A stretch of DNA of 64,000 bases from a virus, in the IMG/VR virus record IMGVR_UViG_3300023174_000087, positions 51,202-115,201 of that record; one strand, written 5' to 3'. Shown here one piece after another: positions 20,901 to 27,664 of the stretch (position 1 is the first letter of the stretch; each line of letters starts with the position of its first letter). The position numbers were made by a program, and so were the translations under genes. Under the pieces are notes generated by a model that did no database searches, was not told where the DNA came from, and saw only the letters and a list, made by a program, of their open reading frames with translations.

Positions 20901-21262
20901 CTATCGAGGCTGGTACTTCGTATATCATTCTTGCTAATGATAATAGGATTTTATCTGCTGTGCCTGTTGATTCAATAAAGACTGCTGATAGCGCATTGAT
21001 TAAATTTTTAAACTATAAGATGTTGCCATATAAAGATGATGACATGTTTGTTGTATCATTTAAACCAAGAATTACTAAAAATGGTAAGAAGATGGCATCT
21101 CTTACACTTGCAGATGCTTCAAGAGATTTACATTCCGTTACTGTATTTCCTACAACATTTGCAAAAGCCTATATGAAACTTGAAGAGGGTAATGTGTATA
21201 AATTTAGTTTTGGAAAAACAAAAGATGGAACTGTTATATTGGAGGATATAAATGTCGGTTAG
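17990..21262 (+). CDS. dnaE: DNA polymerase III alpha subunit (DnaE-type)
   Basis: This 1090-residue protein begins with a PHP domain: GLHVHTHYSLFDG at residues 5-17 and AIAITDHGTLSG near residue 37, the metal-binding His/Asp motifs. The C-family polymerase core follows, with GPGRGSAAGSLLCYAL near residue 379 and the catalytic acidic motif NDFPDIDTDIQD near residue 416. AYSTLSYWTAWLKYHYPLEF near residue 764 belongs to the fingers region. The end (about 920-1090) looks like the OB-fold part. It replicates phage DNA. Phages with C-family polymerases are less common than those with A- or B-family enzymes. Confidence 0.95.
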   Translation: MSYVGLHVHTHYSLFDGIATPEEYIDRAVELGMTAIAITDHGTLSGHRELHRIAKAKGIKPILGVEGYMCQDRFDTRDKSERDGDLDLIYNHIVLLAKNQIGLENLNKINEIAWTEGFFKKPRFDFEILKKYSEGIIVTSACPSSVLVKALENNEFAIAKKHIEWFKRVFNDDYYIEVMPHNPAEINKQLIALADEFGVQVVVTPDCHHSSTDQKEIQEFKLLLNTHVKIDKEHTFEKSKKHTDMMKRLDYLYGEDRQITFNKFDIHLLSYEEMKAAMEAQGVDRPDIYSNTLSIADKVGDYGIQEGLDLLPVQYKNPDKELKELALVGLKERGVDSQEYLDRLDEELKVIKDKKFAPYFLVVRSMINWAKKEDIMVGPGRGSAAGSLLCYALNITDIDPIKHGLLFFRFINPDRNDFPDIDTDIQDTRREEVKDYLVRQYRHVASIATFLSFKDKGVVRDVARVLNIPLPDVNKVLKLVDTWDDFCNSKSTREFREKYPEVEVYGEQLRGRIRGTGIHAAGVVTSKEPIFRFAPMETRSVTGQDGRIPVVAVDMEEAEKIGLIKIDALGLKTLSVLKDTLDIIKERDGKKIDLLNISMDDANVYQMLSDGYTKGVFQCEAAPYTNLLVKMGVKNLSELAASNALVRPGAMNTIGKDYVAIKHGRQNPDYKHQVIKSFTEETYGCILYQEQVMQACVQLGGMSMSEADKVRKIIGKKKDAKEFDIFKDQFVKGASQYISPNQALDLWHDFEAHAGYSFNKSHAVAYSTLSYWTAWLKYHYPLEFMYSLLKNEKDKDARTEYLIEAKRMGIVIKLPHINDSDIDFKIEGKGIRFGLTGIKYISDKIAERYIASRPFSTYAEVEAFTFTKGNGVNSRALQALRVVGATTFNDNPRNDQEIKENIYEYLNLPEFNITVPSHYHAFITDTEDYEEKGSFILMGMVKSIKRAKGWSRVELLDKTGSIGVFDDENTTIEAGTSYIILANDNRILSAVPVDSIKTADSALIKFLNYKMLPYKDDDMFVVSFKPRITKNGKKMASLTLADASRDLHSVTVFPTTFAKAYMKLEEGNVYKFSFGKTKDGTVILEDINVG

Positions 21263-22262
21263 TATAGAGCAAGCATTAGCACAACTTGATCCAAAGTTAA
21301 GGAAAAGACTTGGAAGTGGTGTTGGTATTAATTATGAGTATCAGCCAACTCCCAGTTTTGGTTTAAATCGTGCTTTAGGTGGTGGACTTCCTTATGGTAG
21401 ACAAGTTCTTATTTGGGGTTCAAAGTCGTCTGCAAAGTCCTCCATGTGCCTTCAGATGATTGCTCTAGCACAAGCAGAAGGAAAGTTGTGTGCATGGATT
21501 GATTCAGAAATGTCATACTCAGAAGATTGGGCTAGAACTCTTGGGGTAGATCCAGAAAAATTAATCTACTCACAAGCAAGAACTATTAGCGATATGGTTG
21601 ATGTTGGTGTTGGATTAATGAATGCTGGAGTTGACTTAATTGTGGTAGACTCTATTACATCAATGCTTCCAGCAATTTATTTTGAAAAAGATACAGATGA
21701 AATGAAAGCATTAGAAAATACTAAGCAGATTGGAGCAGAGTCCCGTGACTTTAGTAATGCATGGAAAATGCTTAATTATGCTAATAACAAGGTTAAGCCT
21801 ACTCTTCTTGTTCTTATTTCCCAGTCTCGTAATAATATTAATGCTATGTATACTAGCCAGCAGCCTTCTGGTGGTCAGGCTACTAAGTTTTATTCTTCTT
21901 GCATCATTAAGTTATTTAGTTCCGAATCCGACAATCAAGCGATTAAAGGAAAAATTCAAGTAGGAGATAAACTAATTGAAGAAAAAATTGGAAGAACTAT
22001 TCGTTGGGAACTGCAATTTTCAAAAACCTCTCCAGGGTTTCAGTCTGGTGAATATGATTTTTATTTTAGAGGTGATGATATTGGTCTTGATACCATTGGT
22101 GATTTGGTTACTACCGCAGAATTAAACGGTATTGTAGAACGCACTGGTGCTTGGTACATACTACCTGATGGATCAAAAGTTCAAGGTAAAGAAGCATTTA
22201 TTAATCGTGTTAGGGAGGATCTTGATTTGCAAGAATCAATCAAGTCTAGATTGAATGCCTAG
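21252..22262 (+). CDS. RecA/UvsX-like recombinase
   Basis: A 336-residue protein whose start overlaps the polymerase gene by 11 bases after a GGAGG site. The P-loop GSKSSAKSS (about residues 56-64) is in RecA position but has Ala where the second Gly of GxxxxGK[ST] is expected. VDLIVVDSITSMLP near residue 129 is the Walker B, and LLVLISQSRNNINAMY near residue 188 resembles RecA loop L1. It would catalyse strand exchange in recombination-dependent replication or repair. Confidence 0.88.
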   Translation: MSVSIEQALAQLDPKLRKRLGSGVGINYEYQPTPSFGLNRALGGGLPYGRQVLIWGSKSSAKSSMCLQMIALAQAEGKLCAWIDSEMSYSEDWARTLGVDPEKLIYSQARTISDMVDVGVGLMNAGVDLIVVDSITSMLPAIYFEKDTDEMKALENTKQIGAESRDFSNAWKMLNYANNKVKPTLLVLISQSRNNINAMYTSQQPSGGQATKFYSSCIIKLFSSESDNQAIKGKIQVGDKLIEEKIGRTIRWELQFSKTSPGFQSGEYDFYFRGDDIGLDTIGDLVTTAELNGIVERTGAWYILPDGSKVQGKEAFINRVREDLDLQESIKSRLNA

Positions 22263-22431
22263 TTATACAGTATATAATGGTAAATTTGTTTGCCATGAAT
22301 GCAAGATTGAGGTCAGATCATTAAGGCTTTATGCAGAAACAAAGACTGCAACATGGATGTGTAAAGATAAACACCTAAGCACTGTTAAGTTTGGAAAACA
22401 AAAAAGGAAAAATAATGACAGAGAAGAGTGA
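22255..22431 (+). CDS. Small zinc-finger-like protein (58 aa)
   Basis: The frame runs ATG to TGA through the interval after recA, starting inside the last codons of that gene and ending inside the next. It has CHEC at residue 13 and a later Cys at 36 and His at 40, a plausible single zinc site, and a basic C-terminus. Without it the gap would be unexplained, which supports it as a gene. The function is unknown. Confidence 0.5.
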   Translation: MPSYTVYNGKFVCHECKIEVRSLRLYAETKTATWMCKDKHLSTVKFGKQKRKNNDREE

Positions 22432-22699
22432 GTCAAAGAGAATAGGTGCTAAGCAGCATAAGAACTCTGGTCGTAATACTCAAAAAGGTGATGCCACTTG
22501 GAACAACTTTGTCGTAGATTTTAAAGAAGTCAGCAAATCTTTTACATTAAATAAAGATGTTTGGGCAAAAGTAACAACAGATGCTATCAAAAATAGCAAA
22601 GACCCAGCAATTATTGTTGTTCTAGGAGAGGGTAACTCAAAAGTTAGGCTTGCAATAATAGAACTAGAAACATTAGAACAATTAACAGATAGGGTATAA
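22415..22699 (+). CDS. Possible PDDEXK-type nuclease / resolvase
   Basis: I use the ATG at 22415 (94 residues), preceded by AAAGGA; a TTG start at 22391 is less likely. The pattern GDATWNNFVVDFKEVSKSF near residue 24 followed by a strand and helix (AIIVVLGE near 70) resembles the D-x(n)-[DE]-x-K core of small restriction-like nucleases and Hjc-type Holliday junction resolvases. A recombination role fits the neighbouring RecA, Cas4-like and RuvC-like genes. The match is by eye and may be wrong. Confidence 0.5.
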   Translation: MTEKSESKRIGAKQHKNSGRNTQKGDATWNNFVVDFKEVSKSFTLNKDVWAKVTTDAIKNSKDPAIIVVLGEGNSKVRLAIIELETLEQLTDRV

Positions 22700-22700
22700 T
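22695..22700 (+). promoter_or_regulatory. -10 box, leaderless start for 22707
   Basis: TATAAT overlaps the previous stop codon and ends 6 nt before the ATG at 22707; no ribosome site fits in between. Confidence 0.55.
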
Positions 22701-22706
22701 AGTATT

Positions 22707-23432
22707 ATGGATACAGGATACGCACCAAAAAATAAGATTGTCCCCCACATTGTAAAGGGGTTCTTCACAGAAGAAGAGATTTCTGAAATTCTTGCTATTG
22801 TGGAAAGACAAAAAACAGACGAGTCATTAGATTCTTTTTATAGACCCTTTATGCTGCCAAAGATGTCAAGAATGCAAATTGAGGTAATGTACCCAGATCA
22901 TATAGTGGAAAAACTTGAACGATTTGCTTCAGAAGTTGCTGGAGAAGAATTAAAAATGTACCATAATAGTTATTTAAGTTATAACCTAGAACACACAGAA
23001 ACAAAAGATGCAAATCCAAAACTTCCTCCACACTATGATTCAGATAATTATTTTTCTAAGTTGACATTAGACTATCAATTAAATAAAACCCTTGATTGGA
23101 CAATTCATATTGAAGAAGATAAATTTGATCTTGAGTACGGAGACTTGCTTGTATTTTGGGGTGCAGGTCAGGTTCATTGGAGAAATCCAGTTTTATTTAG
23201 AGAAGGAGATAGCACAGAAGTTTTAACTATGCACTTTTCAAACAAAGAAGATTTTGAAAATTTAAATGATCTTGCAAGAAAAGTAGAGGAAAGAGAAGCA
23301 AGACTTGAAAAATGGGGTCAAATTCCAGAGTATGTAGAATACTGGCAGCAATATGAAAAACAAAATGATCTTGTTGTAAAAAGAAAAAAATTAATGCAAA
23401 TTATAAAACAAAACACCAAAACAACGGAGTAA
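22707..23432 (+). CDS. 2OG-Fe(II) oxygenase-like protein
   Basis: A 241-residue protein with the jelly-roll iron-binding pattern: H-x-D in LPPHYDSDNY near residue 107 and the distal His in GAGQVHWRNP near residue 155, separated by the expected beta strands (LDWTIHIEEDKFDLEYGDLL). N-terminal IVKGFFTEEEISEIL is the usual opening helix of prolyl-4-hydroxylase-like proteins. The C-terminal 50 residues are a charged coiled-coil-like extension. Such enzymes hydroxylate proteins, small molecules or nucleobases. It stands alone in the replication module with its own leaderless promoter. Confidence 0.75.
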   Translation: MDTGYAPKNKIVPHIVKGFFTEEEISEILAIVERQKTDESLDSFYRPFMLPKMSRMQIEVMYPDHIVEKLERFASEVAGEELKMYHNSYLSYNLEHTETKDANPKLPPHYDSDNYFSKLTLDYQLNKTLDWTIHIEEDKFDLEYGDLLVFWGAGQVHWRNPVLFREGDSTEVLTMHFSNKEDFENLNDLARKVEEREARLEKWGQIPEYVEYWQQYEKQNDLVVKRKKLMQIIKQNTKTTE

Positions 23433-23437
23433 AAAAA

Positions 23438-23743
23438 ATGGAAAAAGAAGTAACAACGCTAGACATGGTAAATGGTTTAGCAGAAATTGCCGACTACATG
23501 GAAGATGAAGAACTTACTCAGGCACTAACCTTTATTGCCAAGATCATAATTAAACCAGATATACCGCTAAATGTAGCAACTGTTGAGATTGTTAGACTTC
23601 AGGCAATTGCAGCAAAGATGTCTTTTAAAGCAACCTGGATGGCCAATGTTGACAAGTCTGACAGAGGAAAGAAAAATCTTTATTACACTGCTGCTGAATC
23701 AATCAACAATCTTGTTTCTGCTCTAAAATATATAACACGCTGA
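23438..23743 (+). CDS. Small helical protein, unknown
   Basis: A 101-residue, mostly helical protein with no cysteines or membrane segments. It follows the oxygenase gene after five bases and may share its transcript. Nothing in the sequence identifies a function. Confidence 0.6.
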   Translation: MEKEVTTLDMVNGLAEIADYMEDEELTQALTFIAKIIIKPDIPLNVATVEIVRLQAIAAKMSFKATWMANVDKSDRGKKNLYYTAAESINNLVSALKYITR

Positions 23744-23750
23744 TATATGC

Positions 23751-23756
23751 TATACT
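23751..23756 (+). promoter_or_regulatory. Extended -10 promoter for 23781
   Basis: TGCTATACT lies in the 37-base gap. The predicted start would give a leader of about 18 nt before the ATG at 23781. Confidence 0.45.
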
Positions 23757-23780
23757 TAATAGAATAGAAATGGAATAATA

Positions 23781-24575
23781 ATGACAAAAAGTTTATTGCA
23801 ACAGATTATGATAAAAAAAGATACACTTCCCGCACATCCACTAGAAGTTGATGCTTTGGTTGAAAAAATTAAAACTGGATATACAGTTAATCGCATTGAT
23901 AAGCATACTCAAAAGAAAACATTTGCGCCTTCTACTATCGCATATGGTCATGGAGAATGTCCTAGATATTGGTACCTTGCTTTTGATGGTCAAACATTTG
24001 AAGATAATGCAGATGCTTATGGAGCAGCAAATATGACTGCTGGTACAAAATCTCATGAAAGAATTCAAGATGCTATGGGAAATGTTCCAGATTTCCTTAT
24101 CGACTCTGAGTTTAAGATTACATATCCAGATCCTCCCATCTTTGGATATGGAGACGTAATGCTTAACTGGCAAGGAGAACCTTTGCTTGGCGAAATTAAA
24201 ACAATGATGAATGAGGGTTTTGAATATCGTAAAGCGCATATGAAACCAAAGACTGGTCATCTAATTCAATTATTAATTTATATGAAGATTTTAAAGAAAG
24301 CAAAAGCAGTATTAATTTATGAAAATAAAAATAACCACGAACTATTAGTTTTGCCAGTAGAAGTAAATGATCATTACCGTCAATGGGTAGATCAGGCTTT
24401 TGAGTGGATGCGGACAGTTAGAAAGGCTTGGATAGATAGAACTTTGCCCAAGAAAAACTATAGGTCTAATTCAAAGATTTGTAAAAATTGTCCAATTCAA
24501 AAGGCTTGTTCAGCAGCAGAGGTTGGGGATCTTAAAATTAATTCCTTGGAGCCTTTGACTGATGAAGCATTGTAG
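23781..24575 (+). CDS. Cas4/RecB-like exonuclease
   Basis: A 264-residue protein with the PD-(D/E)xK core: GYGDVMLNW near residue 121, then GEPLLGEIKT near 131, and HLIQLLIYMKIL near 160 as the Q-x3-Y helix of the RecB/Cas4 group. One Cys in GHGECPRYWYL near residue 60 plus CKNCPIQKAC near 235 give the four Cys that hold an Fe-S cluster in Cas4-type proteins. Likely role: 5' or 3' end resection feeding the RecA-like protein. No CRISPR array is present, so this is a phage recombination nuclease. Confidence 0.85.
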   Translation: MTKSLLQQIMIKKDTLPAHPLEVDALVEKIKTGYTVNRIDKHTQKKTFAPSTIAYGHGECPRYWYLAFDGQTFEDNADAYGAANMTAGTKSHERIQDAMGNVPDFLIDSEFKITYPDPPIFGYGDVMLNWQGEPLLGEIKTMMNEGFEYRKAHMKPKTGHLIQLLIYMKILKKAKAVLIYENKNNHELLVLPVEVNDHYRQWVDQAFEWMRTVRKAWIDRTLPKKNYRSNSKICKNCPIQKACSAAEVGDLKINSLEPLTDEAL

Positions 24576-24846
24576 TTGGTGTGACAATCAATTTTCAACG
24601 GCAATCTCTTACCAGATATACTGTTCTCCTGAATGTAGAGAGTCAGCAACAAAAGAAAAAATTGCTGCAAGATACATGCATTCAAGAAGACAAAAAAGAA
24701 AAGGTAAGGATAGGCGTTGCAAGTCTTGTGACAAACAACTATCAATTTATAATGATGATGCATTATGTGCTGAATGTAACATAAACCCAATGGTGGTGGC
24801 AAAAGTTATTAAACAGATTAAAGGAATTGCAAATGGTAAAGAATAA
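24562..24846 (+). CDS. Double zinc-finger protein (94 aa)
   Basis: Two CxxC...CxxC sets are visible: CSWC with CSPEC in residues 4-25, and CKSC with CAEC in residues 53-72. The region between is strongly basic (Arg/Lys), suggesting nucleic-acid binding. It overlaps the end of the nuclease gene and the start of the resolvase gene. The function is unknown. Confidence 0.6.
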   Translation: MKHCSWCDNQFSTAISYQIYCSPECRESATKEKIAARYMHSRRQKRKGKDRRCKSCDKQLSIYNDDALCAECNINPMVVAKVIKQIKGIANGKE

Positions 24847-25417
24847 ATGGGGTATTGAAATTATTCCACAAATTATATGCTCTATTGATGCAAGTACTAA
24901 TAATCTTGCTTTTGCTATCTTTAATACTAATAAAAAAACTTTAGAATCAGTTGGTAAGATTAATTTTGAAGGTAGTAATACCTATGAAAAAGTTATGGAT
25001 GCTGGGCAAAAAGTTAAGGCATTCCTTGACATTTATGGTGGGTTTGAAGCGATAGTTATTGAGCATACAGTATTTATGAATAGCCCTAAGACTGCTGCGG
25101 ATCTAGCATTAGTTCAAGGAGCCATTCTTGGCGCTGCAGGACAATCAGGCACTAAGGTAATAGGTAGGGTTGCTCCAATAACTTGGCAAAATTTTATTGG
25201 TAATAAAAAAATATCCAAAGATGAAAAACTATATATTCGATCACAAAATCCAGATAAGTCAGATTCATGGCTTAAGGCATATGAAAGAGAACTAAGAAAA
25301 CAAAGAACAATAAATTTTATTAATATTCAGTATGATAGAACAATAAACGACAATGATGTCGCAGATGCTTGTGGAATTGGTCACTGGGCAATGAAAAATT
25401 GGGACAAAGCAATATGA
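24833..25417 (+). CDS. RuvC-like Holliday junction resolvase
   Basis: From the ATG at 24833 the protein has 194 residues. RNase-H-fold acidic residues are placed as in RuvC: ICSIDASTNNLAFAIF near residue 17 (first Asp), FEAIVIEHTVF near residue 75 (Glu), and INDNDVADACGIGHW near residue 170 (paired Asp). It would cut branched DNA during recombination or before packaging. The stop overlaps the glycosyltransferase start (ATGA). Confidence 0.82.
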   Translation: MVKNKWGIEIIPQIICSIDASTNNLAFAIFNTNKKTLESVGKINFEGSNTYEKVMDAGQKVKAFLDIYGGFEAIVIEHTVFMNSPKTAADLALVQGAILGAAGQSGTKVIGRVAPITWQNFIGNKKISKDEKLYIRSQNPDKSDSWLKAYERELRKQRTINFINIQYDRTINDNDVADACGIGHWAMKNWDKAI

Positions 25418-26469
25418 GGATATTAGTATCAATAATTTCTTATAAAGAGGGAGATCTTCGTGGAACAGTTTTAGATTGCTACAACAAAGCAAAAAATAAA
25501 GAAGATTTAATATTTTCTATAGTAGAGGAACACTATCCAGAATTTTATTCAGATTTAAGTTTTATTCCAAAGAAACAAATAATATATAGGAAATATGATC
25601 TTTCTAAATATAGGGGAATTTTATGGGCAAGAAATTTAACAACAAAAAATATTTTTGTTAACTACGATTATGTATTATATATTTGTGGTCATACGAGGTT
25701 TGAGGAAGACTGGGATGTTACTTGTTTACAGGAATACGCAAAAGCAAAAGCAAAATCTGAAACAGGTAAAGCAATTTTAACATTTTGCAGTCCAGATTTT
25801 GAGTACAATAATGACTGGTCTATTAGATATAAAGATAAAGTTAAAACAAACTTATATCATCCGTCAATAAATGGTTACGATCCAAGGTCTCAGTCTCCAT
25901 CAGATTTTATTCCAGGCTATTGGTTTCCAATTGGTCATGCTCCACCCGAAGATGATGATGTTCATGAAAACTATTGGGTTCATTTCACTTGGTGTTTTGC
26001 AGAAAAATCTTATGTGGAGGAAGTTCCATTAGATCCAGAGATGAATTTTAATGGAGAAGAACCCTATGTTTCTTTGCAATCCTGGGGTCGTGGTTGGAGA
26101 ATGTATGCAACATCTAAAATATTTTATTATCACCATCTTTCAAGATCTTATCCAGGAGAAAAAGAAAGCAGATATAGAACTGCAAGACCATGGGCAGATG
26201 ACAAAAAGAAAGAACACTGGGAGCACTCAAGAAAGGCAATGTTAAAACTCAATATGTTATTTTCTGGAAGGTTAGATGGCAAGTATGGTGGAATATCATT
26301 AAAAACAGCAACTGAATATTGCAAAAAAAGTGGTATTAATTTAAAGTGGACAGAATATGATCCAGAGTATGACAAGATTGATGGATACCAACATATGATG
26401 TGGATAAAAAATGATGAGCCAATTAAGAGAGAAGATTTAGATTGGAAAATTCCAGAGGTTGACAAATAG
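25414..26469 (+). CDS. GlcNAc-transferase-like glycosyltransferase (GT60-like)
   Basis: From the ATG at 25414 the protein has 351 residues. It opens with MRILVSIISYKEGDL, then a TVLDCYNKAKNKEDLIFSIV helix, which is how the GlcNAc-transferase family related to Dictyostelium Skp1 Gnt1 begins (that enzyme adds GlcNAc to hydroxyproline). RGILWARNL near residue 65 and ICGHTRFEEDWDVTCL near residue 85 match the donor-binding region, but the usual Asp before the x-H seems replaced (CGH where I recall DSH). NGEEPYVSLQSWGRGW near residue 210 and a later YHHLSR resemble the rest of the catalytic site. The acceptor could be a phage or host protein. Confidence 0.75.
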   Translation: MRILVSIISYKEGDLRGTVLDCYNKAKNKEDLIFSIVEEHYPEFYSDLSFIPKKQIIYRKYDLSKYRGILWARNLTTKNIFVNYDYVLYICGHTRFEEDWDVTCLQEYAKAKAKSETGKAILTFCSPDFEYNNDWSIRYKDKVKTNLYHPSINGYDPRSQSPSDFIPGYWFPIGHAPPEDDDVHENYWVHFTWCFAEKSYVEEVPLDPEMNFNGEEPYVSLQSWGRGWRMYATSKIFYYHHLSRSYPGEKESRYRTARPWADDKKKEHWEHSRKAMLKLNMLFSGRLDGKYGGISLKTATEYCKKSGINLKWTEYDPEYDKIDGYQHMMWIKNDEPIKREDLDWKIPEVDK

Positions 26470-26473
26470 GATT

Positions 26474-26629
26474 ATGGCTGCTAAACTATATACATCAGAA
26501 GTTTTTATGCGTAAGAGATATCTCATAGATAAAAAGACTCCAGAAGAAATTGCAAAAGAATGCGGAGTAAGTCTAGAAACTATCTATGTGTATCTTGCTA
26601 AATTTGGATTAAGGAAGTCAAGAAGATGA
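26474..26629 (+). CDS. Small helix-turn-helix protein (51 aa)
   Basis: This short frame reads as one HTH: TPEEIAKECGVSLETIYVYL is a typical helix-turn-helix, followed by a basic tail. It sits between the glycosyltransferase and a run of tiny genes, and its stop overlaps the next ATG (ATGA). It may be a small regulator. Confidence 0.6.
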   Translation: MAAKLYTSEVFMRKRYLIDKKTPEEIAKECGVSLETIYVYLAKFGLRKSRR

Positions 26630-26748
26630 ATAAGATTCAAAAAACATTTGCTGTTATAACTATTGCTAGTGCAGTGGGAATTTCCTATGCACTATATACT
26701 CTTAGGGGTTTGCCAGAAGCATTTGATTGGGAGGAAGATGATGAATAA
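26626..26748 (+). CDS. Tiny membrane protein (40 aa)
   Basis: The ATG overlaps the previous stop (ATGA). One hydrophobic segment (about residues 7-23) is followed by a strongly acidic end (DWEEDDE). The gene junctions on both sides overlap by a few bases, which supports translation. The function is unknown. Confidence 0.5.
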   Translation: MNKIQKTFAVITIASAVGISYALYTLRGLPEAFDWEEDDE

Positions 26749-26902
26749 AATTAAACATTTTATGTATTTTGGAAAATTAAAATTTAAGCAGATGACTTGC
26801 AAGCATTTAGATTCATCAATTTCTTCATGCCCTTTTACAGAAAGAACATATACAACATGTTTGTTGTGTTTCAAACAATTAAATGTTGAGGTTACAAAAT
26901 GA
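26741..26902 (+). CDS. Small Cys-rich protein (53 aa)
   Basis: Four cysteines (MTCKH, SSCPF, TTCLLC) could form a zinc site. The start could also be the ATG three bases earlier. It overlaps the tiny membrane protein by 8 bases and the next gene by 4 (ATGA). The function is unknown. Confidence 0.5.
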   Translation: MNKIKHFMYFGKLKFKQMTCKHLDSSISSCPFTERTYTTCLLCFKQLNVEVTK

Positions 26903-27141
26903 GCAATAAGTTAAATATAACAGTTGACCAAGTAAATAATCCATTGCATTATACATCGGATCCCTCTGGCATTGAGTGCATTGAGATTACTAGACATAGA
27001 AATTTTAATGTTGGAAATGCATTTAAATATCTTTGGAGAGCAGGTCTTAAAGATGAAGCAAAAACTATTCAAGATTTAGAAAAAGCAATTTTTTACATTA
27101 AAGATGAAATTAATAGACTAGAGGGCAAGTATGTCAACTGA
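26899..27141 (+). CDS. DUF3310-like protein
   Basis: An 80-residue protein matching the phage DUF3310 pattern: VNNPLHYTS near the start, then IECIEITRHRNFNVGNAFKYLWRAG read across residues 28-52, and a final DLEKAIFYIKDEINRL helix. The family is widespread in phages and sometimes labelled nucleotide kinase-like, but its function is not established. Confidence 0.85.
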   Translation: MSNKLNITVDQVNNPLHYTSDPSGIECIEITRHRNFNVGNAFKYLWRAGLKDEAKTIQDLEKAIFYIKDEINRLEGKYVN

Positions 27142-27664
27142 AGATGATGTTGTTAAGCATTTAGACCAAGTAAATCTTGTTGTTGAAGAATACCTAAAGG
27201 GCAATGATCCAACACAAATATCTAAAGAACTTTCTATACCAAGACAAAGAGTTGTTGCGTATATAGATGAGTGGAAAGTTAGCGCATCAAATAATGCTGC
27301 AATTAGAGCAAGAGCAAAAGAAGCACTTGCTGGAGCAGACCAACACTACGGATTACTAATATCCAAATCGTATGAAGTTATTGATGAAGCGTCAATGACT
27401 AATAATCTTAGTGCAAAAACTGCTGCAATTAAACTTGTTATGGATATTGAATCAAAGCGAATTGATATGCTTCAAAAGGCTGGTCTTCTTGAAAATAAAG
27501 AACTTGCTGACGAAATGGTTGAAATTGAAAAGCGTCAAGAAGTTTTGGTTGGAATTCTTCGTGAAATTGCTTCATCTCATCCAGAAGTTCGTGACCTTAT
27601 CATGCGTAGGCTTTCTGATATATCAAAAGAAAATGAAGTTATAACGGTAATTGCAGATGTATGA
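27131..27664 (+). CDS. Terminase small subunit-like protein
   Basis: A 177-residue, almost fully helical protein just before the large terminase gene. The N-terminal part contains an HTH (PTQISKELSIPRQRVVAYI, residues about 27-45) suitable for recognising phage DNA, and the rest is helical and would oligomerise. Its end overlaps the large subunit start. The call rests on HTH plus position. Confidence 0.78.
   Translation: MSTEDDVVKHLDQVNLVVEEYLKGNDPTQISKELSIPRQRVVAYIDEWKVSASNNAAIRARAKEALAGADQHYGLLISKSYEVIDEASMTNNLSAKTAAIKLVMDIESKRIDMLQKAGLLENKELADEMVEIEKRQEVLVGILREIASSHPEVRDLIMRRLSDISKENEVITVIADV

Noticed and set aside
23781-24575. Cas4-like gene as a sign of a CRISPR system
   Set aside because: No repeat-spacer array or other cas gene is present; the context is recombination.
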